Part shown: in pieces, positions 18,801 to 25,633 of the stretch
Position numbering within the stretch: the stretch's first letter is position 1
Layout: every line of letters begins with the position of its first letter
NCBI GenBank assembly: GCA_028687435.1
Contig: JAQUAF010000003.1
Span: forward strand, 117,112-181,111
From: Verrucomicrobiia bacterium
GTDB lineage: Bacteria > Verrucomicrobiota > Verrucomicrobiia > JABWAM01
Direction: 5' to 3'
Length of the DNA: 64,000 bases
The notes under the pieces: model-generated
The model's database searches: none
What the model was told of the DNA's origin: nothing
Seen by the model: only the letters and a program-made list of their open reading frames with translations
Position numbers and translations under genes: made by a program

Positions 18801-19251
18801 TAACCGCTTTTCTCCAGTTGGTTATTATCGAAGTCTTGGTTGGTATGCGGCAAAATATGACTTGCAGGGGATTCATTTTAACGCATACAATTTATGGGTC
18901 AACGATCCGTGGAATGATTTTGATGGCACATGGCCGATTGTGGATGTGTCAGTTGTTTATCCCGGACGACGCGGTCCGATTCCAACAAAAAGATGGGAGG
19001 CTTTTAGGGAAGGGCTTCAGGATTACAAATATATTTTCCTTTTAAAAAAGGCTATTGTGGATTGTGAACGAGCCGGCATTTTTCCGAAAAAAACCGCCGA
19101 TGCCAAGGCAAAACTTCAATCTGTTATTGATGCTTATTTTGCGAAAGTACAACCTTCCACCTTGGTGGCAAATAAGTTAGATGAGATAGAGAATTTTAAA
19201 TTAATCCTGGCCGATCAAATAATTTTGCTCACTCAAGATTTAAGACGCTGA
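15892..19251 (+). CDS. Secreted LamG + CBM9-like + DUF4091 glycoside hydrolase
   Basis: 1119 residues. Start ATG 15892 has AAGGA seven bases upstream. Residues 20-42 (KLWMMIVIMALSSVSNGSS) look like a signal peptide after a long n-region; an alternative start lies near 15967. Domains: LamG (about 45-255: LVAWWDFDG, SGDFTVTAWFKT, RYLDEIKIYKKSM), CBM9/DOMON-like (about 280-470: PVVDGRLNDSVWQTA, DGDRMEFFLQ, GFWSGEISIPFNIFGE), coiled coil (about 480-560), then DUF4091 barrel (about 640-1090) with NIYFYIDDELQ near 871 giving the Asp-Glu pair and PTKRWEAFREGLQDYKYIFLL at the end. Predicted exo-acting glycosidase of unknown substrate, in the LacI cassette. Confidence 0.87.
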   Translation: MIILYKRSSRAEHFFNFENNFFFKLWMMIVIMALSSVSNGSSLDGTLVAWWDFDGVWDGMATDASGHGNDGIIYGATRSEGKKGFGLCFSGEDCITVPTSTSLNMKSGDFTVTAWFKTVECDVFDIVRKGIDEPGYMLSVWLRPRWGIKDGRVNLDVYPLQKFTIGIDGKWHQLIWSIDRNARKGRTFFDGKLLGEEVDISMMKLGVENGSPLMIGKAFHAPAGSRIRYLDEIKIYKKSMEAEDARRIFDEDNCFIGRKYNCRPPVFSEPPMVMATDTTESPVVDGRLNDSVWQTARAVSNFLSTDCGDLQSENATVRLLSDGKKIFFGFKCHDSLLNRSHCVSHDFFEKKTDGDRMEFFLQNMRDDSRYYHFEIFSNGKQRCACYQKKPNYFFYQTNWDKTWMGKTFIGDGFWSGEISIPFNIFGEDVYPGMWKANFCRVRMMKEKADAECSSWSFSYGSFHNCKSWGTMIVGGMEMLKLSLKNLQSQIGHLRMILNENPKSLSHANINHLEKKLLLLENELKNKNPTLREWKSLKSEMDSLGMQFLTPALGEKKVVLWRKNLWERLDPCERYNFKLEQLKIKRIEMACCVNEEHSTAFCITNLSADTQRVRISIPRDMIGEVRENRIARDRIKLRRTLFVKAFNGEMIDDALPELDESGEISISPFETAQVWLTIGTADCIPGIYSSNIEIGLLNGQPATNVPLILRLLPIVLPTESILEAPIFFYFNPPYTSQDYVPDFYETRHEYVEDLLKHGVKWLALPRNEFRLMCPVVNKEGKMIKPTDYAALDSLLKLTNEKETRIVIQCGLETLFFGRNCDYLRFRDDKVDAASGVELFGPLWEKTMSRFLTDLVSYIVKQGFRNDNIYFYIDDELQVLADDGRRLKAFLHMAKIIKDTVPEAKIYQIFSIMGEATKKKELEVAEKSLRPVVDVWQFYLGRLFDKDAMAFFRRTEKPLFVYLAEWSKDFGSNRFSPVGYYRSLGWYAAKYDLQGIHFNAYNLWVNDPWNDFDGTWPIVDVSVVYPGRRGPIPTKRWEAFREGLQDYKYIFLLKKAIVDCERAGIFPKKTADAKAKLQSVIDAYFAKVQPSTLVANKLDEIENFKLILADQIILLTQDLRR

Positions 19252-19283
19252 AAAAAGGCGTTTTCTGCAAAACTTTTATTGGA

Positions 19284-19359
19284 GTTTATCAGAGATAAAC
19301 TTGCGCAATGCCCCGTTGCGAAGGAATTCAGTATCTCATACAGCTCATTGCGCTTTTTT
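19284..19359 (+). terminator. Hairpins after the DUF4091 gene, possible terminator
   Basis: GTTTATC-AGA-GATAAAC (19284-19300) is a perfect 7-bp hairpin. GCGCAATG (19303-19310) pairs with CATTGCGC (19346-19353) and is followed by TTTTTT. The second loop is long (35 nt), so termination efficiency is uncertain; it lies between the enzyme gene and the transporter gene. Confidence 0.4.
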
Positions 19360-19393
19360 GAAGTCATTTTAAATTCTAATAAAATGAAGTTTT

Positions 19394-21091
19394 ATGCATA
19401 GATGTAATTTTCAATATGATAATAAATCAAGAAATGAACAACGAAAGAGTGTGTTTCGATGTGGAAATTTGTCTTATACTAAAGCGGGATTAATTACACT
19501 GTTTGCATGGCTATTATGGGGTGATTTTTGTTTTACGTTGATGGAAACAGTTGTGCCTGCCATTCTGCCACTGAAACTGCGCAGTCTGGAATCATCCAAT
19601 TGGCTGATTGGCGCCATCATGACCACTTTGCCCGGGATTTTTAACGCAACTATTTCCCCGTGGGTCAGCTTTAAGAGTGATCGTTATCGCAGCAAATGGG
19701 GGCGACGAATACCTTTTATTTTTTATAGCATGCCCTTTCTAACTGTGACACTTGTCCTTATTGGATATGGCGATATGTTAGGTGTTTGGATCCATGGACA
19801 CTTTTTTAAAAATAGCATTGTGGGTCAAGCGTCAGTTGTGATCGTTGTGTTGGCTTTTTTTGCGGCATGTTTTGACTTTTTTAATATGTTTGTTGCCACG
19901 GTATACTGGTATCTTTTTAGCGATGTGGTGCCGGAAAATCTGATGTCCCGTTTCATGTCGTATTTTCGCCTTGTTGGGATGGTTTGCAGTGTGGGATTTA
20001 ATTTTTTTGTATTAAAATATGCGGAGAGCCACATGCGTACAATTTACCTGGCAGCTGCATGCCTGTATTTTGCAGGGTTTGGCATCATGTGTTTTAAAGT
20101 GAGAGAGAGGGAATATCCTCCTCCCAATATAGTAGGAGAATTGAGGGGGTTTTTTTGTGACATTCGCGTCTTCATTGGAGAATGCTATTCCATTCCGTAT
20201 TATTGGGATGTCTTTTTTAGCACTGTATTTAGCGCTGTGGCGGGATGCGTGGCGCCTTTTTCTATATTTTTTTTAAAATCGCTTGATTTAAGCTTGGATT
20301 GGATTGGAAAGATAAATGCCGGTTCGGGTATTTTGACTGCGGTTTGCCTGGTTTTTGTGGGAGGCGCTATTGATAAGTGGCATCCCGTGAGGGTTTATGC
20401 TTATTTTTCGCCAATCGGAGTTGCCATAGCGTTGAATTCCTGTGTTTGGTTGTTCGCTGATGGTTGTCCGTCTGCTATCTTGTTTTTTTGTTCAGTTATG
20501 GGGTGTGTGCTTTTTTCTTGTTCAAGCATTACGATGCAACAGGTTGCCGCCTTGCCACGGGCGCTTGCTCTTTTCCCACGTGACCGATTTGGTCAATTTT
20601 GCGGAGCTGAGACGCTGTTACGTTCCGTTGCTGTCATGTGCGGGGGGGTGACAGCCGGATTTTTTATTGATTTTGCTAAACATTTTTTTCATGACGGATA
20701 TTATCCCTACCGTTTTATTGCGATTTGGCAGACGTTTTTTTTGTCCATCGCCTTTGTGTTCACTTGCCGAGTTTACCGGGTTTGGAGACGGCTTGGCGCG
20801 GATGAGCGGTATAAACCGCCCACGAAGTCTTTCAGCGTCCGAAAACTTCTTTTGCAAACACCGCCGGTTTTGGCGGATGGATCAGGGAGGGGGGGGGTCA
20901 ATCGTCAACTGGCATGGGTGGGATTGGCCGGCTTCGCTGGCATCATAATTTACGACGCTATTTTTCTCATCTACTTCGTGTTCTTTTGCCATCATACCTG
21001 GAACACATTGGTTTTTCTTGTGCAGCTTGGTGTTGCCGTTGGCTTTATTCCGCTCTATCTATGGCTGTTGCGTTTTTTGGAGAAAAAGTAA
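19394..21091 (+). CDS. MFS transporter, sugar-type
   Basis: 565 residues with about 12 hydrophobic segments. Motif SDRYRSKWGRRIPFI (about residues 95-109) is the MFS loop 2-3 signature D-R-x-x-x-x-x-G-R-R as in glycoside/sucrose cation symporters. The N-terminal 30 residues are hydrophilic. A cytoplasmic linker with QTPPVLADGSGRGG (about 485-500) precedes the last two segments. Placed after the LacI/pseudopilin/DUF4091 set, it probably imports the released sugar. The last gene of the AT-rich block. Confidence 0.85.
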   Translation: MHRCNFQYDNKSRNEQRKSVFRCGNLSYTKAGLITLFAWLLWGDFCFTLMETVVPAILPLKLRSLESSNWLIGAIMTTLPGIFNATISPWVSFKSDRYRSKWGRRIPFIFYSMPFLTVTLVLIGYGDMLGVWIHGHFFKNSIVGQASVVIVVLAFFAACFDFFNMFVATVYWYLFSDVVPENLMSRFMSYFRLVGMVCSVGFNFFVLKYAESHMRTIYLAAACLYFAGFGIMCFKVREREYPPPNIVGELRGFFCDIRVFIGECYSIPYYWDVFFSTVFSAVAGCVAPFSIFFLKSLDLSLDWIGKINAGSGILTAVCLVFVGGAIDKWHPVRVYAYFSPIGVAIALNSCVWLFADGCPSAILFFCSVMGCVLFSCSSITMQQVAALPRALALFPRDRFGQFCGAETLLRSVAVMCGGVTAGFFIDFAKHFFHDGYYPYRFIAIWQTFFLSIAFVFTCRVYRVWRRLGADERYKPPTKSFSVRKLLLQTPPVLADGSGRGGVNRQLAWVGLAGFAGIIIYDAIFLIYFVFFCHHTWNTLVFLVQLGVAVGFIPLYLWLLRFLEKK

Positions 21092-21351
21092 CCTGTTTGT
21101 GGTGTTTGAGTTGGCGGCCATGTTTTATGATCAACTTAGAGGGGGCGGGGCAAGAACTGCAAATATTGTCCACACTATCCAGTTTGATTAAGAAGGTCAA
21201 AAACACCTCTGATCCGAAGAAGCCTCGATGGTCGCCGAGATTAAAGAGAAAATACGGTGTTTATTCAAGGAAGCTTGCCGGTTGGATCCTTGGATTGCGT
21301 AAAAAGGAGAACTGCAGAGAGGAATTGACCGCGAAAATACGTTATCGCGTC
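21092..21351. other. Intergenic stretch with no recognised gene
   Basis: About 260 bp between the MFS gene and the promoter of the LacI-pseudopilin fusion. Open frames cross it on both strands but none has family-like sequence or a ribosome binding site. I see no repeat in it. Confidence 0.5.
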
Positions 21352-21400
21352 TTGACAAATGGCCGCAACTGTGCAATTTTAATGCAAGCGCTTGCATTAA
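21352..21400 (+). promoter_or_regulatory. Promoter and perfect palindromic LacI-type operator
   Basis: TTGACA at 21352-21357 is a strong -35. A -10 would fall at about 21375-21383 (AATTTTAAT). Positions 21379-21400 form a perfect 22-bp palindrome whose core is AATGCAAGCGCTTGCATT, the central-CG type bound by LacI-family proteins and close to the cre consensus. It ends one base before the ATG at 21402, so repressor binding would block transcription start, and there is no room for a Shine-Dalgarno sequence. Confidence 0.8.
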
Positions 21401-21401
21401 C

Positions 21402-23150
21402 ATGAATGTTACACTTGAGGACATTGCCCGCCTTGCGGGCGCCAATCCATCGACGGTTTCGCGGGTTTTAAACAGGCCGCCCCATGTTTCGATCAGCGAG
21501 AAACGCAGCCGACGGATTCTTTCGCTTGCCCGCAAGCTCAATTATCAACCCCGCCATTCCGCGAGATCCCTGGCGACCGGCAAAAGCTATTGCATTGGCG
21601 CCATACTGGGCACGATGGAAAACGACCTTTCTTCGCCCTATACGAGTCTCATCTTGGCCGGAATGATTCGCTCGCTTGCCCAAAACGGATATTTGCTTTG
21701 TTTTCTTCCCATTGCTGAGGGCAAAGTTTGCGATGAAGAGGTGTTATTGGCCATCCAGCGGGGCAAATGCGACGGTTTTTTTATCGGTTCGGGGATGATC
21801 GGCAATAAAACCCTGAAGGAACTGGCCCGGCAGAACGTTCCTGTTGTGGTTGAAGAGGACCATTTGCTTTTTGCGACATCCCATCATGTGAATGGGGTGA
21901 AGCTTGACTTTCAACCTGCTGTTGAGGAATTGGCGGGTGAACTGGTTCGCCGCGGCCATCGGCGCGTGGCCTATATGACGCCGGTTTGTCTCGATTGGAA
22001 ATCGAGGAGATATTCCTGTGTTCAATCGGCATTGGCGGCGCACGGCATTCACTTTTCCGACGACGATCTGATCAAATATTGGCCGGAACGCTATGAAACG
22101 CTTTCGGAACGCCGGGAGGCGCAACAGGCGGCGGATCGGGAAATGGAGCGGATTTTGCGCTATAGCGTCATTGTGGGAGGAAACGATTTGGTGGCTTTGG
22201 GGATCGGCGATGCATTGAAAAAACGGGGAATGGAACCGGGACGGGACATCTCCTTGGTCGGATTTGACAATTTGGAAGAAAATCCGTCTTTCCCAACCAA
22301 AGAACCTTTTTTAACCACCATCGACCTCGGTTTTAAGGAAAGAGGCTGCCAGCTTGCAGAAGTTTTGGTTCAACGGATTCAACATCCCGAGGATAAACCC
22401 CAGGCCGTAACAGTGCCGGCCCGGTTGATTGTCCGGAAGAGTTTGACGAATGCTGGAAAGGCCAAGCGCTCCTCTGCCTTCACACTGGTGGAGCTTCTGA
22501 TAGTCATGGCTTTGTTGAGTGTTTTGGCTGCCATGCTTCTTCCCGCGCTCCGTGGCGCTTTGGAGGTCGGCCGGCGCGCAAAATGCATTGGCCAGATGAG
22601 GCAATTGGGACAGGCCGTGGCGGCCTATGTCAACGATTACGATGGTTGGCTGCCCATGGTTCGCTCGGATGTCACCCCGCCGGGAAGCGACGCCAGCATG
22701 AAGTGGATTACGAACCAGGCTTTTCTTAGAAATCTAGGCATTCGGCTGGTTTATGAAAGCGGATGGAAATCTTCCAATATGGAACGCCTGGTTTGTCCTT
22801 CCGATAAAAGCCCCTATGTGGACACTTATTATGCTTATCAAACCAGTTACGCGTTCAATATTAATTTGGGAAATGCGACTTTCCCCTACTGGCATCGAAT
22901 GGAGGAGTTTGCGAAGCCCGGGGGGCTTTGTCTGGCGTTTGAGGCGCGGGGAAAATTTTATTACGACGCTTATATGTCGGCTCCAGGGACAACCTATGGC
23001 GATAAAATTCCCTATCTGCACGGAAACGGGGCGAATGTTCTTTACTTGGACGGGCATGTCGCTTGGCATGAGAAAAAGATCCCCTATCGAATAGGGGGAG
23101 CCTATTATCCGTCGCAGGCTGCTGGGATGACTTTTTGGGAGGGACAGTAA
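21402..23150 (+). CDS. LacI-family regulator fused in frame to a pseudopilin
   Basis: 582 residues in one uninterrupted frame. Residues 1-347 are a complete LacI regulator: TLEDIARLAGANPSTVSRVL helix-turn-helix, hinge RHSARSLATGKSYCIG, sensor domain with SVIVGGNDLVALGIGDAL and the family end RLIVRKS. Residues 348-359 are a basic linker (LTNAGKAKRSSA). Residues 360-582 are a complete pseudopilin: FTLVELLIVMALLSVLAAML helix, then PYLHGNGANVLYLDGHVAWH with H-x9-DG. Cleavage by prepilin peptidase before Phe360 would free the repressor from the membrane. An in-frame TTG at 22443, two bases after GGAAG..., could alternatively start a separate pseudopilin with a 12-residue leader. Followed by a DUF4091 enzyme. 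Confidence 0.9.
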   Translation: MNVTLEDIARLAGANPSTVSRVLNRPPHVSISEKRSRRILSLARKLNYQPRHSARSLATGKSYCIGAILGTMENDLSSPYTSLILAGMIRSLAQNGYLLCFLPIAEGKVCDEEVLLAIQRGKCDGFFIGSGMIGNKTLKELARQNVPVVVEEDHLLFATSHHVNGVKLDFQPAVEELAGELVRRGHRRVAYMTPVCLDWKSRRYSCVQSALAAHGIHFSDDDLIKYWPERYETLSERREAQQAADREMERILRYSVIVGGNDLVALGIGDALKKRGMEPGRDISLVGFDNLEENPSFPTKEPFLTTIDLGFKERGCQLAEVLVQRIQHPEDKPQAVTVPARLIVRKSLTNAGKAKRSSAFTLVELLIVMALLSVLAAMLLPALRGALEVGRRAKCIGQMRQLGQAVAAYVNDYDGWLPMVRSDVTPPGSDASMKWITNQAFLRNLGIRLVYESGWKSSNMERLVCPSDKSPYVDTYYAYQTSYAFNINLGNATFPYWHRMEEFAKPGGLCLAFEARGKFYYDAYMSAPGTTYGDKIPYLHGNGANVLYLDGHVAWHEKKIPYRIGGAYYPSQAAGMTFWEGQ

Positions 23151-23315
23151 ATTACATGGATTCGCCACGGAGCCCCATGGACATCCTCAGTCCCTTTTAC
23201 TCACTCGATTTCGCTTATGGCGCGCCGAGAGGCTCCGGCGAGAGCTGTCTCTGAAAAATTATAGGATGGCTGTGTCATGAATGATCAATAATGTGACTGG
23301 AATTGAGCGTGTGTT

Positions 23316-25583
23316 ATGAAAAAAATAGGGTGCCTAGCGGTCTTTTTGTTGGTTGATTCGGTTGTGTTTGCGCAAACACACGAAAATCTCATCAAAAACC
23401 CTTCTTTTGAACAAGGATTGGGTGGATGGAAGACCTCTTTTCAACCGGGGTTTATCGAAATTTCTTCCGATCATCAGACGGCGCACGAAGGGAATGCGTC
23501 CGTTTTATTCGAGCGCAAAGGGGGCAGCCGTTGCGCAAATATTTCCACGACTGCAAGACTTGAAGCGGGGCAGACCTATTGCTTGTCGCTTTATGCCAGA
23601 AGTTTGGAAGGGGCGAATGATTCTGTGAGACGCGACGATAAAATAGTTTTAAGGTTCAAAGGCGAAAAACCCATCATTCCATGGTATCCTTTTGTCACCG
23701 AGAAAAAATGGAAACGCTATGAATATTATTTTATTGCCCTGAATGACACCTTGACTCTTTCCGTTTTTGTTTACGAGGGCAAGAAAGCCTGGTTCGACAA
23801 TTTTCAACTTGTGAAGGCCCCTTTGCCTCCCAATGCGATTGTCCGCGGCAGGGAAGTTTTTAACTATTGGCCCCGGTATGTGTCCGAGGATCGTCCCTTT
23901 GAGGCGGATGCCAATGCGAAGAGAATGGGGATGCTGGCCTATCTTCGCAATCCGCAGGATGTTTATCCATGCAGCATTCCGCAAATGAGTGAGATCTCCC
24001 ATGATATGGATGTGTTTTCAACCCCGGGTGAGCAGGAACCGGCTTGTTTCTCATTTTATGCGCTAAAAGATCTGGAGAAAATTTCTGTTGAACTGAGTGA
24101 TTTGGTCGGGATAGGCGGTAAAACAATATCCAAAAATTGCATGGATGCCCGTTTTGTCAAATGCTGGCCGCAAAGGATCAGTCATTGCGCCCATACGTAT
24201 TCCATCATACCGGAACTACTGGAGAAAAGGCCTCACATCGATGTGCCACGGGGAAACAGCCAGTCTGTTTTTTTGACGATTGACGTGCCGCCCGAGTCGG
24301 CGGCGGGTGATTATGTCGCAACGATTCGGCTGGCTTGCGCCGGCGCGTCGTCATTGCAAATGAATCTGCGGTTGCGCGTCCTTCCATTTCGTCTGGAAGA
24401 GCCAAAGGATATTTTCTGGCAGCTTTATGGCGCCGACACGGTGGATCCTTTATCTTATGAAAAAGTTTTATTGGATGCTAAAAAACACGGAATCAATTGT
24501 GTGCAAAAAGGGCTTGTTCGCTTCAAACCGTCTGGGTTTGTTTTGGACTGGTCTGACGACAATAAAAGGATTGTCGGTTTTCATGATGATTTGCTTGAAA
24601 AATTTGAGCTGGCGCGAAAAAAGGTTGGAATAAAAGGACCTCTTATTTTGTGCGAGTCAGGATACTCTTTTGCGCTCGCCATCGCCGAACACTTGAAATT
24701 GAAACTGACAAAGTCTCCCAATCCCAATGAAACCGCCTGGCCGGGGGAGGAGATGGACCAGCCATGGTTTAAGCAGCTGTACAAGGATGCGCTTGTGGAA
24801 TTGAAAAAATTCATGAAAAAAATCGGCAATGAGGATTGGTATTTTGAGGGGGTTGATGAACCTGTGGCGTTCGCGTTTGAAGGCCGGTTTCGTCTTGGAC
24901 TGTATGGAATGATTCTGGCCAAAGAGGTTGGGCTGAAGACACATGGCCTTTGCAATACTTACGATCCTTCCTGGCCATACAACAGGCTCATTGGCTCTCA
25001 ATTGGATCACATGGTTTTCAATCGGAGTTTTGGGTTGAATCATAAAATGAATCAAAAATGTCTCCAGGTGGCTGCCGAATGCAAAAGCCAGCCTTGGTTT
25101 TATGGAAGCGGATCTTATACGGGACAGGAGGGAGGATTGATGCCCAATCGATGGTATAGTGGTTTTCTTTTCTGGAAAACCAAAGCCAAAGGGCATGGGA
25201 TTTGGATTTATAACTTTTCACACGGCGATCCCTTTGATGATTTTGACAGTTCATATGCAGAGCCCAAGGACTCTAATTTGATCTACCCGGATAAAGAGCA
25301 TCCGGGTGAATTTATCTCCACCCTGCAATGGGAAGGAGTCCGGGAAGGCGTCAAGGATTACAAGTATTTGCATACCCTTGAAGGCATGCTTCGCAAATCC
25401 AAGCAATCCCGTGATTCAAAGGTTGCCGCGCGCGCAGGGGAAATAGAAGCACAACTCAACCGTTTGATTTCCGAGGTTCCCTGGCTTGAGGAATATTATG
25501 AGAAAGATTTCAACAATCAAAAGGCCGGCGCTCTAAGACGACAGATGGCTGAATGGATGATGGAATTGAAGGATAAAAAGTGA
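23316..25583 (+). CDS. Secreted CBM + DUF4091 (GH123-like) glycoside hydrolase
   Basis: 755 residues with a signal peptide (MKKIGCLAVFLLVDSVVFAQ). Residues about 24-170 are a CenC-like carbohydrate-binding jelly roll (NLIKNPSFEQGLGGWKT ... KAWFDNFQLVKA). The remainder is the DUF4091 type: Ig-like strand region with VPRGNSQSVFLTIDVPPESAAGDY, barrel with WYFEGVDEPVAFAFEG (about 514) giving the Asp-Glu pair, GFLFWKTKAKGHGIWIYNF, and the C-terminal signature LQWEGVREGVKDYKYLHTLE. Extracytoplasmic glycosidase of unknown specificity. Probably controlled by the LacI-pseudopilin fusion 165 bp upstream. Confidence 0.88.
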   Translation: MKKIGCLAVFLLVDSVVFAQTHENLIKNPSFEQGLGGWKTSFQPGFIEISSDHQTAHEGNASVLFERKGGSRCANISTTARLEAGQTYCLSLYARSLEGANDSVRRDDKIVLRFKGEKPIIPWYPFVTEKKWKRYEYYFIALNDTLTLSVFVYEGKKAWFDNFQLVKAPLPPNAIVRGREVFNYWPRYVSEDRPFEADANAKRMGMLAYLRNPQDVYPCSIPQMSEISHDMDVFSTPGEQEPACFSFYALKDLEKISVELSDLVGIGGKTISKNCMDARFVKCWPQRISHCAHTYSIIPELLEKRPHIDVPRGNSQSVFLTIDVPPESAAGDYVATIRLACAGASSLQMNLRLRVLPFRLEEPKDIFWQLYGADTVDPLSYEKVLLDAKKHGINCVQKGLVRFKPSGFVLDWSDDNKRIVGFHDDLLEKFELARKKVGIKGPLILCESGYSFALAIAEHLKLKLTKSPNPNETAWPGEEMDQPWFKQLYKDALVELKKFMKKIGNEDWYFEGVDEPVAFAFEGRFRLGLYGMILAKEVGLKTHGLCNTYDPSWPYNRLIGSQLDHMVFNRSFGLNHKMNQKCLQVAAECKSQPWFYGSGSYTGQEGGLMPNRWYSGFLFWKTKAKGHGIWIYNFSHGDPFDDFDSSYAEPKDSNLIYPDKEHPGEFISTLQWEGVREGVKDYKYLHTLEGMLRKSKQSRDSKVAARAGEIEAQLNRLISEVPWLEEYYEKDFNNQKAGALRRQMAEWMMELKDKK

Positions 25584-25621
25584 CGGCGTTTGGATTGCCT
25601 TTGGTTATGAGTCGAGAAATC

Positions 25622-25627
25622 AGGAGG
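25622..25627 (+). promoter_or_regulatory. Shine-Dalgarno sequence AGGAGG
   Basis: Perfect AGGAGG six bases before the ATG at 25634. It decides the start of the metallophosphoesterase gene against the upstream GTG at 25580, which overlaps the previous stop. Confidence 0.75.
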
Positions 25628-25633
25628 ATGCCG

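Noticed and set aside
20914..21405. 163-residue plus-strand frame after the MFS gene
   Set aside because: The first half overlaps the MFS gene in another frame and the rest has no recognisable pattern or ribosome binding site; it also runs through the operator.
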